From Cupriavidus yeoncheonensis (GTDB taxonomy: Bacteria > Pseudomonadota > Gammaproteobacteria > Burkholderiales > Burkholderiaceae): 64,000 bases of DNA. The stretch covers positions 62,001-126,000 of the forward strand of contig NZ_CAJPUY010000008.1 in assembly GCF_905397275.1 (NCBI RefSeq), given 5' to 3'. The translations under genes were made by a program, and so were the position numbers. Positions 36,879 to 45,104 of this stretch are shown here, piece after piece (within the stretch, counting starts at the first letter, position 1; each line of letters begins with the position of its first letter). The notes under the pieces are model-generated. The model was not told where the DNA came from. It saw only the letters and a list, made by a program, of their open reading frames with translations, and did no database searches.

Positions 36879-36912
36879 CCGATCTTGCCGCCATGGCAGG
36901 CGGCAAGATCGG
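36879..36912. promoter_or_regulatory. Perfect 14-bp inverted repeat before the AraC gene
   Basis: CCGATCTTGCCGCC (36879-36892) and its exact inverse (36899-36912) with a six-base loop. It lies 28 bases before the AraC start, between any promoter and the ribosome-binding site, without a U-tract. It could be an attenuator or translation-control hairpin, or a dimer-binding operator. The rest of the 36620-36940 spacer shows no gene. Confidence 0.5.
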
Positions 36913-36940
36913 GGGCCGCCCCAGAACGACGAGGAGACTC

Positions 36941-38101
36941 ATGCATATCGTTGCCACGCCCGCTCACCGGCATCCCGTGCCGGGCATGCCGCGCAGCATC
37001 GCCGCGCCGGGTCCGGTGCTGGCCGGCAGCGCTGGCACCGTCATGGCGGCACCGGTCGCGGCACCAGCGCCGGCCCGCCATACCATCGCCATCCATCACG
37101 TCCAGCAGATCCTGCTCGGCGCGCACCGGCTGGGGTGCGACATCGAGGCCCTGCTGCGCCGCGCGGCCATCTCGCCCGCGCTGCTGGCGTCGTCCTCCGC
37201 GCGGGTCACCCAGGACCAGTACGCGGCGCTGATCCGCACGCTGCGTCGCATCACGCGCGATGAACTATGGGGCCTGCTGAGCCGCCCCGTGCCGCCAGGC
37301 GTCTTCGCCCAGGCCGCGAATGCGATGATCCATTGCACCACGCTGGAAGAGGCCATCCAGGCCGGGCTGCGCCAATACCGGCTGCATATCGGCGACTTCA
37401 CGCCAAGACTGCACCGCAGCGAGGATGGCCGGACGATTTCCTTGCGCCTGCACGCGCATGCGCCGGCATCGCCGTGCCAGGTCTTTGCCGAGTCGACTTT
37501 CGTGTTCCACGCGTATGGCCTGATCAACTGGCTGGTGGCGCGGCGCGTGCCGCTGTCCAGCGTCGACCTGAGCGCCAGGCCACCCACCGGGCAGACCGAC
37601 ACCGAGCGCGTCTTCAACACGTCGGTCCGCTACGGGCAGCCGTGCACGGCGCTGCACCTCGACGCCGCGTGGCTGCGGCTGCCGGTGATGCAGGATGCCA
37701 CCGGCCTGGGTGAGTTCCTGCGCGACGCGCCGCACAAGCTGCTGGTGCGCTACCGCGACAACGGCTGCCTGGCCGAACGCATCCGCCTTCACCTGCGTTC
37801 GCACCTGGACGATGAGCTTCCTTCGCTGGAGCAGATGGCGCAAATGCTGCGACTGACGCCGCAAACCCTGCGCCGCCGCCTGCGCGACGAAGGGCGCGGC
37901 TACCAGAACATCAAGGACAGCCTGCGGCGCGATGTAGCGATCGGCATGCTCGAGCGCTCGGGCCTCACGCTGCAGCAGGTCGCGCTGCGGCTGGGCTTTT
38001 CAGAGCCGAGCACCTTCCATCGCGCGTTCAAGAAATGGACCGGCGTGGCTCCGGGAGAATACCGGCAGCGCGGCATGCAGCTCGCAAGCGCCGAAGGCTG
38101 A
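36941..38101 (+). CDS. AraC-family transcriptional regulator (OruR/ArgR-like)
   Basis: A 386-aa regulator with a long N-terminal sensor domain (about 40-230) of the arabinose-binding-like type found in OruR and a C-terminal AraC HTH domain (about 285-380: LEQMAQMLRLTPQTLRRRL and LQQVALRLGFSEPSTFHRAF). The ATG at 36941 has GAGGAG five bases upstream; an in-frame start at 36893 would lie inside the inverted repeat. It is divergent from the two-Bug/ligase operon, which is its most likely target. Confidence 0.9.
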   Translation: MHIVATPAHRHPVPGMPRSIAAPGPVLAGSAGTVMAAPVAAPAPARHTIAIHHVQQILLGAHRLGCDIEALLRRAAISPALLASSSARVTQDQYAALIRTLRRITRDELWGLLSRPVPPGVFAQAANAMIHCTTLEEAIQAGLRQYRLHIGDFTPRLHRSEDGRTISLRLHAHAPASPCQVFAESTFVFHAYGLINWLVARRVPLSSVDLSARPPTGQTDTERVFNTSVRYGQPCTALHLDAAWLRLPVMQDATGLGEFLRDAPHKLLVRYRDNGCLAERIRLHLRSHLDDELPSLEQMAQMLRLTPQTLRRRLRDEGRGYQNIKDSLRRDVAIGMLERSGLTLQQVALRLGFSEPSTFHRAFKKWTGVAPGEYRQRGMQLASAEG

Positions 38102-38176
38102 CAACGGGAACAAAAGACGTTCTTCGCTGAATTGCGGGAGGGCGGGTTGGTTTGTTTGATGATGATTGGGTTGTCG

Positions 38177-38428
38177 TTCTTGACATGCGCTGCGGTTTCG
38201 CCGGTAGCCGGCAGGGTTTTGATTTGAGCGGGAGTCGGCGCTCTTGACCGGCTGGCGCGTCTTGATTTGACCGGTCGTTGTTCTTGACATGCGCTGCGGT
38301 TTCGCCGGCGTAGCCGGCAGGGTTTTGATTTGAGCGGGAGTTGGTGCTCTTGACCGGCTGGCGCGTCTTGATTTGACCGGTCGTTGTTCTTGACATGCGC
38401 TGCCGTTTCGCCGGCGTAGCCGGCGACC
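38177..38428. repeat. Tandem REP-containing repeat, two units plus partial third
   Basis: A unit beginning TTCTTGACATGCGCTG repeats at 38177, 38281 and 38387, with unit lengths of 104 and 106 bases (the difference is one CG in the palindrome) and a truncated third copy. Each unit carries the palindromic core TTTCGCCGG(CG)TAGCCGGC. The third copy runs into a different hairpin, CCTCCTTTTGCC/GGCAAAAGGAGG (38427-38438 and 38444-38455). All are non-coding and lie between the convergent AraC and CoA-transferase genes; apparent open frames here are repeat artefacts. Confidence 0.85.
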
Positions 38429-38972
38429 TCCTTTTGCCCGAGCGGCAAAAGGAGGCAAAAACGCGTCTTCGTGGTTGACGAACGGCCCGATGGGGTGAAG
38501 ACGGTACAGGGCATGGCCAGACTGCCTGCCGCGTAGATGATCAGGATAGAGACGTCGGATGAGCGAACCCGGATTACTTGGTGGCCCCTGCTAACCGCGC
38601 CATCGGTTGGACGCCTACGGCTGCGCTGCGCGCGGCTCAGCGGAAAACAATTAGGGCAATAAGGGCAGGGGAAGTGGTGGGAGAGGACGCGAGGGGACGG
38701 GAAGCACCGGCGCCAGCGATGTTGATGCGCCGCGCATCCCGACTAGGACGTGCGCGCAGCGCAGCCGAAGGCGTCCCACCACTGACCCCGTTGGAACGCT
38801 GTACCCGAGTCCAACTTGGGGATCGTTCAAAAGCAGGTTATCGCAGGCACTGGTTCTGACTCACTAGGCGTAGCAGAGTCGAACGGCGATCACGTTTCGC
38901 GAGACCAAAGCCGCTTGAAAACAAGAAGCGCATCGTTGATAGCCAGCCGCTCAGGCGACGCGTTCTTTGGTT
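38429..38972. other. Spacer between inverted repeat modules, no gene supported
   Basis: About 540 bases, starting within the left hairpin, between the left repeat block and the inverted right block. Composition resembles decayed or intergenic DNA. The short open frames have no recognisable protein or ribosome-binding site. I see no RNA gene in it. Confidence 0.4.
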
Positions 38973-39092
38973 ACTTTCTGTCGCTTGGACAGAAAGTGAC
39001 TCGCCGGCTTCGCCGGCGAAACGGGGGCGCCGGCCAAGAACGACGCGCCAATCAAAACCCTGCCGGCTACGCCGGCGAAACAGCAGCGCATG
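38973..39092. repeat. Inverted copy of the REP module with hairpin
   Basis: In mirror order to the left block: a hairpin ACTTTCTGTC/GACAGAAAGT (38973-38982, 38988-38997), a REP core at 39003-39021, then an inverted full copy at 39050-39092 whose reverse complement matches the left unit from CATGCGCTG to GGGTTTTGATT. Left and right blocks therefore bound the spacer as imperfect inverted modules. Confidence 0.8.
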
Positions 39093-39157
39093 CCAAGCAC
39101 CATGAATCCGCTCCACTTGACATCCCCCAGCCCCGCAATTCAGCGATGAACCATAAA

Positions 39158-39190
39158 AAAACCGGCGATGACCTTGTCATCGCCGGTTTT
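39158..39190 (-). terminator. Terminator of the CoA-transferase operon
   Basis: Perfect 15-bp inverted repeat AAAACCGGCGATGAC/GTCATCGCCGGTTTT with a 3-base loop, followed on the minus strand by a run of seven T. It lies directly after the CoA-transferase stop. Confidence 0.9.
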
Positions 39191-39216
39191 CTGCTGTCGG
39201 ACTTCACAGCGCGCGC

Positions 39217-40452
39217 TCAGACCACGCCCTGCTCCCGCAGCGTAGCAATCCGCTGCGCGGACAAGCCCAGCACCTCGCCCAGGATACGCTCGGTATGTTC
39301 ACCGAGACGCGGCGGCGGCGCGTCGTACCGCACCGGCGTCGCCGAAAGCCGCAGCGGGCTCTTGACGGTCGGGCAGATGGCGCCGTCCTTGCGCACCAGG
39401 TCCACCTGCAGTTCGCGATGGCGGACCTGCGGGTCTTCCAGCACCTGTGCGTAGTCGTTGATCGGCCCGCACGGAATGCCCTGCGCTTCCAGGGCCTCCA
39501 CCCAGTGCGCGGTGGTGCGGGTGCGCATATGGTCCTCGAGCATCGGCACCAGCACCTCGCGATGGATGATGCGCCCCGAACCTGCCGCGAAGCGCTCGTC
39601 GGCGGCCAGGTCCGGACGCCCGATGCCGCGGCAGTACGCCTGCCACTGGCCGTCGTTGCCGGCCGCGACGATCATGTAGCCGTCCGCCGTGGCGAACACG
39701 TGGTACGGCACCATGTTCGCATGCGCATTGCCGTAGCGCGGCATGGCCTGGCCGGTGATGCGCTGGGCGATGATCGGCGTCGCGCCCACCGCCACCACGG
39801 CGTCGAGCAGCGCCATGTCGATGTGCTGGCCCTCGCCGGTGCGCTCGGCATGCCGCAGCGCAGCCAGCACGGCCACGGTCGCGTACATGCCGGTCAGCAC
39901 GTCCACCACCGCCACGCCGACCTTCTGCGGCCCGCCGCCGGGCAGGTCGTCGCGCTCGCCGGTCACGCTCATCAATCCGCCGATGCCCTGGAAGATGAAG
40001 TCGTAGCCGGGCTTGTGCGCGCTGGGGCCGGTCTGGCCATAGCCGGTGATCGAGCAATAGACCAGCGCCGGGTTGATCGCCTTGAGGCTCTCGTAGTCGA
40101 GCCCGTAGCGCTTGAGGTCGCCGACCTTGTAGTTCTCGAGGACGATGTGCGACCTGGCTGCCAGGTCACGCACGACCGCCTGCCCTTGCGGGCTGGCAAT
40201 ATCGAGCGTGAGCGACTGCTTGCCGCGATTGGCGCCGGCAAAGTAGGTGGCATCGCGCGAGGACTGGCCTTCTGCGTCCGGCAGCCACGGCGGGCCCCAG
40301 GAGCGCGTGTCATCGCCGACCCGGGGACGTTCGACCTTGATGACTTCGGCGCCAAGGTCCGCCAGGTTCTGCGCGCACCACGGCCCCGCCAGGATGCGCG
40401 ACAGGTCGAGCACCCGGACGCCGGCCAGCGCGCCCTGCATGGCGGCCGCCAT
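39217..40452 (-). CDS. CaiB/BaiF family III CoA-transferase
   Basis: A 411-aa family III CoA-transferase with GVRVLDLSRILAGPWCAQ near the N-terminus, GYDFIFQ in the mid-region and the predicted catalytic Asp184 in VAVVDVLTG. It forms an aspartyl-CoA intermediate to move CoA onto an organic acid, often using succinyl-CoA. Its start lies one base after the SDR stop, so the two are a tight operon. The neighbour SDR suggests that the product CoA ester is later oxidised at a hydroxyl group. Substrate unknown. Confidence 0.92.
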   Translation of the reverse strand: MAAAMQGALAGVRVLDLSRILAGPWCAQNLADLGAEVIKVERPRVGDDTRSWGPPWLPDAEGQSSRDATYFAGANRGKQSLTLDIASPQGQAVVRDLAARSHIVLENYKVGDLKRYGLDYESLKAINPALVYCSITGYGQTGPSAHKPGYDFIFQGIGGLMSVTGERDDLPGGGPQKVGVAVVDVLTGMYATVAVLAALRHAERTGEGQHIDMALLDAVVAVGATPIIAQRITGQAMPRYGNAHANMVPYHVFATADGYMIVAAGNDGQWQAYCRGIGRPDLAADERFAAGSGRIIHREVLVPMLEDHMRTRTTAHWVEALEAQGIPCGPINDYAQVLEDPQVRHRELQVDLVRKDGAICPTVKSPLRLSATPVRYDAPPPRLGEHTERILGEVLGLSAQRIATLREQGVV

Positions 40453-40453
40453 C

Positions 40454-41368
40454 TCAGATCGGGTCCCAGCTGATCACGTCGGGCGAACGCTCGAGCTTGA
40501 AGAAGCTGCTGCGCATGGCCGGCATGGCGATCTCGCCGATCGCTTCCGGCGTCCAGCCTTCGCTCATGTGCACCGAGCGCACCGGGCGCGGCTGACTCAT
40601 CAGGATGATCTCGTTGGCGCGCACGGCGAAGATCTGCCCGTTGACCTCGGCGGCCGCCGGGCTGGCCAGGTAGACCGCGACGGGGCCGATCTTGCCGGCT
40701 TCCATCTTCTGCAGCTTGGCCACGCGCGCCTTCTCTTCCGGCGTCTCGGCCGGGATCGAGCTGGTCATGCGGCTCCACGCGAACGGCGCGATGCAGTTCG
40801 AGCGCACGTTGAAGCGCTGCATGTCGAGCGCGATCGACTTCGACAGCGCGGCGATGCCCAGCTTGGCCGCCGAGTAGTTGGCCTGGCCCAGGTTGCCGAT
40901 CAGGCCCGAGGTCGACGTCATGTGCACGAAGGCGCCGCCTTCCTGGTCCTTGAAATAGTTGGCCGCGGCGCGGCTCACGAAGAAGGTGCCGTGCAGGTGC
41001 ACGTCGATCACCGAACGCCATTCCTCTTCGTTCATCTTGAAGAACATGCGGTCGCGCAGGTTGCCGGCGTTGTTGACCACGGCGTCGATGCGGCCGAAAT
41101 TGTCGAGCGCGCACTGGACGATGCCGTTGGCGCCGTTCCAGGTCGATACGCTGTCCGTGTTGGCCACGGCTTCGCCGCCGGCCGCCCGGATCTCGTCCAC
41201 CACGCGCTGCGCGGGACCGGCATCGCCGCCTTCGCCGGACATCGAGACACCAAGGTCGTTGACCACGACCTTGGCCCCGGCGGCTGCCATCGCCAGCGCG
41301 ATACCGCGCCCGATTCCACCACCAGCGCCCGTTACCAGCGCCACCTTGCCTGCCATCAAACCGCTCAT
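40454..41368 (-). CDS. SDR, hydroxyacyl-CoA dehydrogenase-like (MFE-type)
   Basis: A 304-aa SDR with TGAGGGIG (cofactor), NNAG, TSTSG and the YSAAK catalytic motif, plus a C-terminal extension. It resembles the dehydrogenase domain of peroxisomal multifunctional enzyme type 2, which oxidises (3R)-hydroxyacyl-CoA. GAGGAG precedes the ATG. It is the first gene of a two-gene operon with a CoA-transferase and is divergent from a LysR gene. Confidence 0.9.
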   Translation of the reverse strand: MSGLMAGKVALVTGAGGGIGRGIALAMAAAGAKVVVNDLGVSMSGEGGDAGPAQRVVDEIRAAGGEAVANTDSVSTWNGANGIVQCALDNFGRIDAVVNNAGNLRDRMFFKMNEEEWRSVIDVHLHGTFFVSRAAANYFKDQEGGAFVHMTSTSGLIGNLGQANYSAAKLGIAALSKSIALDMQRFNVRSNCIAPFAWSRMTSSIPAETPEEKARVAKLQKMEAGKIGPVAVYLASPAAAEVNGQIFAVRANEIILMSQPRPVRSVHMSEGWTPEAIGEIAMPAMRSSFFKLERSPDVISWDPI

Positions 41369-41419
41369 TGCGTTGCTCCTCTGAATACTTTCCCGGTCAC
41401 CGGACCGCGTTTCTGGCGA

Positions 41420-41480
41420 CAATAACGGCTTGTCCGCGACGGCCATGCCACTCGCGGACAATCACGTTCAGATGTTATTG
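41420..41480. promoter_or_regulatory. Nested inverted repeats in the SDR-LysR control region
   Basis: Inner repeat TTGTCCGCGA (41430-41439)/TCGCGGACAA (41452-41461), perfect over 10 bp with a 12-base spacer, lies inside an outer CAATAAC (41420-41426)/GTTATTG (41474-41480). The region separates the divergent SDR and LysR starts by about 190 bases. It is a good candidate for LysR binding. Confidence 0.55.
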
Positions 41481-41561
41481 CCACGCCGGATACGATAAAT
41501 TGATGGCTGAGACATTGGAATTCACGAATCGCAAAAGTGGCCTTTGGCCTGACGGAACCCC

Positions 41562-42464
41562 ATGCATTACGACCTGACCGACCTGCGCCTTTTCCTCAAC
41601 GTCGGTGAAACGGAGAACCTGACCCGCGCGGCGGAACGCAGCTTCCTGTCCCTGCCGGCGGCCAGCACCCGCATCAAGCAGCTGGAAGAGGCGTTCCAGA
41701 CCCAGTTGCTGATCCGCCAGGTAAAAGGCGTCAGGCTCACCCCGGCCGGCGACACCCTGCTGCACCACGCGCGCGAGGTGTTCCGCGAGCTGGAATGCCT
41801 GCATTCCGACCTGCGTCCCTATGCCAAGGGCGTCAAGGGCAAGGTCCGCCTGCTGGCCAACACGACCGCCACCAACTCCTTCCTGGCCACCGGGCTGTCG
41901 CGCTTCCTAAGTGAAAACCCTGATGTGGATGTGGAGCTGGAAGAGCACCTGTCGCAGGAAATCGTCTCCGCGATCAGTGCCGGCGCGGCGGATCTCGGCA
42001 TCGTGGCGGGCGAAGTCGCCACCCAGGACCTGGACGTGATGCACCTGTGCAGCGATGAGCTGATCGTGATTGCGCCGGTCAACCACCCGCTGCCGCAGTT
42101 CAAGCGGCTGCACTTTGCCGACCTGCTCGACACCTGCCGCTTTGTCGGCCTGAACCAGTTCAGCGCGATCCAGTCGTTCCTGGACCGCATTGCCGGCGGC
42201 ATGGGCAAGCGCATCAGCCTGCGCATCCAGGTCGGCAGTTTCGACGCCGTCTGCCGCATGGTCGAGGCCGGCGCCGGCATCGCCATCGTGCCCAACAGCT
42301 GCGCGCGCCGCTACGCCAGCCGCAAGGTGCTGCGCTTCATCTCGCTGGAAGACGAGTGGGCACGCCGCGAATTGCGCCTGTGCCGCCGCCCGGGCCGCGA
42401 GCTGCCGCAGTTCGCCGAAACCCTGATCCAGTACCTGGTCGACGCCGCCCGCGAGCCCGTATAG
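41562..42464 (+). CDS. LysR-family transcriptional regulator
   Basis: A 300-aa LysR regulator with an N-terminal HTH (LTRAAERSFLSLPAASTRIKQLEE, residues about 18-42) and an effector-binding domain. It is divergent from the SDR/CoA-transferase operon across a region with strong inverted repeats, so that operon is its first candidate target. The itaconate-type cluster begins 1.5 kb downstream on the same strand and is a second candidate, since P. aeruginosa has a LysR regulator beside its ict cluster. Confidence 0.93.
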   Translation: MHYDLTDLRLFLNVGETENLTRAAERSFLSLPAASTRIKQLEEAFQTQLLIRQVKGVRLTPAGDTLLHHAREVFRELECLHSDLRPYAKGVKGKVRLLANTTATNSFLATGLSRFLSENPDVDVELEEHLSQEIVSAISAGAADLGIVAGEVATQDLDVMHLCSDELIVIAPVNHPLPQFKRLHFADLLDTCRFVGLNQFSAIQSFLDRIAGGMGKRISLRIQVGSFDAVCRMVEAGAGIAIVPNSCARRYASRKVLRFISLEDEWARRELRLCRRPGRELPQFAETLIQYLVDAAREPV

Positions 42465-42495
42465 GGTTGGCAATACATGGCCGTTCCCCGTGATG

Positions 42496-42981
42496 CTAGG
42501 CCACCAGCCCGGCGAGCGGCCGCAGCGAGATGACCATGACCGCGATCAGCACGGCCATGGCTGCCACGCCGGGCCAGCTGGTCCGGCCACAACGCGCCAG
42601 CGAGTCGTTGACCAGTTCCGGCGACAGGTGGTATTCGCGCAGCCGTTGCACCGTCGATTCCGCGTGCCAGCGGTAAAGCTGGTTGCCATAGAAGCCGAGC
42701 AGCAGCGCCATGGCATACAGCAGCGGCCGCGAGAGCACGACCGGCATGCGGATCTGGAACAGTGCATGCAGCACCGGTTCGGCGCAGAGGATGACGGCGT
42801 AGACGCCGACCTGCCAGTACATGCGGCGGTAGGCCATCCAGAACGGCCCGAAGATGAAAGCAGCCCAGTTCCATGCCATGCCGTTGCGCGACGCGGCGAG
42901 CTGCCACTTGTTACGGTAGTACGCGAACCGCGGCCCCACGAACACGGCCAGCGCCGCTTCGTCGCTGATGATTGCTTTCAT
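42496..42981 (-). CDS. DUF2628-type small membrane protein
   Basis: A 161-aa protein with an N-terminal soluble part containing FVGPRFAYYRNKW and NWAAFIFGPFWMAYRRMYW, which is the typical DUF2628 region, followed by three hydrophobic segments (about 58-75, 79-96, 139-155). It is probably an inner-membrane protein of unknown function. GGGGGAACGAAGC precedes the ATG. It is convergent with the LysR gene and has no metabolic context. Confidence 0.85.
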   Translation of the reverse strand: MKAIISDEAALAVFVGPRFAYYRNKWQLAASRNGMAWNWAAFIFGPFWMAYRRMYWQVGVYAVILCAEPVLHALFQIRMPVVLSRPLLYAMALLLGFYGNQLYRWHAESTVQRLREYHLSPELVNDSLARCGRTSWPGVAAMAVLIAVMVISLRPLAGLVA

Positions 42982-43630
42982 GCTTCGTTCCCCCTGCGGT
43001 GGGTCCTGACGACGGACCTCAGCGAAAGCATAGGCCCGAGCCATCGCGGCAAGCGTGCGGTTGCGCGCAGATGGCGCGATTTGCATGGCAGTCATGCGCG
43101 CAGGTAGTCTGGCGGGGCAGCGCCCAGCACCCGGACGGCCTTCCGGCACCGGGCATCCCGGCAATCAGCGAAGTGAACAGGTGGCAGGGCCGGGAAGTTC
43201 GGGGAAGCCGGGGCGGTACAAGCGCGGCACTTGCGGCTGCTGCCCCGGAACCGGCGTGGGGACGCCGCGCGGCCTTGCCCGGCGGCACGCCAGGTGCCGC
43301 CGGGCGCGCCGTCTACGCCCCTCACGGACATCGTCCCGTCTTGCCGACATTGGCCGGCCCCTTGCGCCGGGCGAGGACGTGGTCCGCTTTCGCTTCCCCT
43401 GCTTTTTCGCGGGTCCCATGTGACGCCTCCCCGTCGACAATGCGCCCGCGTCTTCATTGTGACCGACAGGCGGTGCCGGATCATCACCAATATTGGTTAT
43501 GTCGTGGCTGCCCCGCCGGTCCGGTGCCCGATGCGGTGCCGTCCTACAGCGCAAACGGATTCGTCCGGACACGGCGGGGCCGCCGCTCCTTCTATCGTGG
43601 AAGCGTGGAAGAAAGGAAGGAGAACCCATC
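42982..43630. other. Intergenic region, no supported gene
   Basis: About 650 bases between the DUF2628-type gene and the 24-residue membrane peptide gene. Several overlapping open frames exist on both strands, but none has start context or recognisable protein character. The last 150 bases presumably contain the promoter for the small peptide; ATATTGGTTATGTCG near 43490 is the most AT-rich part. Confidence 0.4.
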
Positions 43631-43705
43631 ATGCCCTACCTCATCGCCTGGCTACTCGGCGTACCCGCTCTCGTGCTGATCCTGATCTGGCTGTTCATGC
43701 ACTGA
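43631..43705 (+). CDS. 24-residue hydrophobic membrane peptide
   Basis: A short gene, MPYLIAWLLGV followed by PALVLILIWLFMH, predicted to be a single transmembrane helix with hardly any soluble part. AAGGAG lies eight bases before the ATG and a hairpin terminator begins 29 bases after the stop, so it looks like an independent small transcription unit. The size resembles small membrane proteins that bind larger complexes, but it has no neighbour that would name a partner. The function is unknown; I cannot check conservation. Confidence 0.6.
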   Translation: MPYLIAWLLGVPALVLILIWLFMH

Positions 43706-43734
43706 CGCGCTGCCCGCCTATATCTGCCAAAAGA

Positions 43735-43762
43735 CAAGACGCCCGGTTCGCCGGGCGTCTTG
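43735..43762 (+). terminator. Hairpin terminator after the small peptide gene
   Basis: Perfect 12-bp inverted repeat CAAGACGCCCGG/CCGGGCGTCTTG with a TTCG tetraloop. The U-tract is weak, but the very stable stem supports termination or transcript protection. Confidence 0.75.
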
Positions 43763-43789
43763 CATCAGGCGTGCGCGAGGCACCTGTGC

Positions 43790-43844
43790 GCCGCACCTAT
43801 GCCGCACCTATGCCGCACTTATGCCGCACCTAAGCCGCACCTAA
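43790..43844. repeat. 11-bp tandem repeat, five units
   Basis: Five contiguous units of GCCGCACCTAT (the third with one change, the last two ending in AA), then a partial sixth GCCGCT. It lies 83 bases before the acyl-CoA dehydrogenase start, in its promoter region. One unit is close to one turn of DNA, so each copy presents the same face. Confidence 0.9.
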
Positions 43845-43926
43845 GCCGCTCTTTCGCAAATCCGAATTTCGGGCCTGTGAGCCCTCGGGAATAATGGCCC
43901 CATTCAAATCGACCGGGCCTACCCCC

Positions 43927-45096
43927 ATGTTTGCAGATCAGGATCAAGACCAGCTTTACCCGGAAATCCGCGAAGCCGTACGCAACCTTTGCGCGGGTTT
44001 CGATTCGGCCTACTGGCAGCGGGTTGAAGAACAGAACGGCTTTCCCGAAGAATTCGTCCAGGCACTGACCCAGGCGGGCTGGCTGTCGGCCCTGATTCCC
44101 GAGACCTACGGCGGTTCCGGCCTGTCGCTGACGGCCGCGTCGGTCATCATGGAGGAAATTAACCGCAACGGCGGCAATTCCGGCGCCTGCCACGGCCAGA
44201 TGTACGTGATGGGCTGCCTGCTGCGCCATGGTTCCGACGAGCAGAAGCAGCGCTGGCTGCCGGGCATCGCCTCGGGCGAGCTGCGCATGCAGTCGATGGC
44301 CGTGACCGAGCCGACCACCGGCACCGACACCACCAAGCTCAAGACCACCGCCGTGCGCAAGGGCGACAAGTATGTCGTCAACGGCTCGAAGGTCTGGATC
44401 TCGCGCGTGCAGCACTCGGACCTGATGCTGCTGCTGGCACGCACCACGCCGCTGGACCAGGTCAAGCGCAAGTCCGAAGGCCTGTCCGTATTCGTCGTGG
44501 ACCTGCGCGAAGCCATCGGCAAGGGCCTGACGGTCCGCCCGATCCGCAACATGGTCAACCACGAGACCAACGAGCTGTTCTTCGACAACCTCGAAGTCCC
44601 GGCCGAAAACCTGATCGGCGAGGAAGGCAAGGGCCTGAAGTACATCCTCGACGGCATGAACGCCGAGCGTATCCTGATCGCGGCCGAATGCATCGGCGAC
44701 GGCTACTGGTTCGTCGAGCGCGCCAGCAACTACGCGCGCGAGCGCGTCGTGTTCGACCGCCCGATCGGCCAGAACCAGGGCATCCAGTTCCCGATCGCGC
44801 GTTCCTACGTCAACGTGGAAGCCGCCAGCCTGATGCGCTACAAGGCCGCCGCGCTGTTCGACGCCGGCAAGCCGTGCGGCAAGGAAGCCAATATCTCCAA
44901 GCTGCTCGCGGCCGACGCCTCGTGGGAAGCCGCCAACGTCTGCCTGCAGACGCACGGCGGCTTCGGCTTCGCGGCGGAATACGACATCGAGCGCAAGTTC
45001 CGCGAAACGCGCCTGTACCAGGTCGCGCCGATCTCCACCAACCTGATCCTGTCCTACGTGGCCGAGCACGTGCTCGAACTGCCGCGTTCGTTCTGA
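43927..45096 (+). CDS. Acyl-CoA dehydrogenase of the itaconate-type cluster
   Basis: A 389-aa acyl-CoA dehydrogenase (400 aa if the upstream ATG at 43894 is used). FAD/substrate segment AVTEPTTGTDTTKL and QTHGGFGFAAEYDIERKFRETR are recognisable. In the usual catalytic-base position it reads APISTNLI, with Leu in place of Glu, so the base may sit elsewhere. A homologous gene (PA0879) belongs to the P. aeruginosa itaconate cluster, where a role on methylsuccinyl-CoA-type substrates has been considered. It starts the five-gene operon; the CoA-transferase follows after eight bases. Confidence 0.9.
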   Translation: MFADQDQDQLYPEIREAVRNLCAGFDSAYWQRVEEQNGFPEEFVQALTQAGWLSALIPETYGGSGLSLTAASVIMEEINRNGGNSGACHGQMYVMGCLLRHGSDEQKQRWLPGIASGELRMQSMAVTEPTTGTDTTKLKTTAVRKGDKYVVNGSKVWISRVQHSDLMLLLARTTPLDQVKRKSEGLSVFVVDLREAIGKGLTVRPIRNMVNHETNELFFDNLEVPAENLIGEEGKGLKYILDGMNAERILIAAECIGDGYWFVERASNYARERVVFDRPIGQNQGIQFPIARSYVNVEAASLMRYKAAALFDAGKPCGKEANISKLLAADASWEAANVCLQTHGGFGFAAEYDIERKFRETRLYQVAPISTNLILSYVAEHVLELPRSF

Positions 45097-45104
45097 GGCC
45101 GCGC

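Noticed and set aside
38177-38428. Direct repeats as a possible CRISPR array
   Set aside because: The units are about 105 bp and almost identical throughout, with no unique spacers and no cas genes; they are tandem REP-type repeats.
38000-38514. Overlapping minus-strand frames with repeated peptide motifs (KTLPATGETAAHVKN-like)
   Set aside because: They are translations of the tandem REP-containing DNA repeats; no ribosome-binding site and no independent protein signal.
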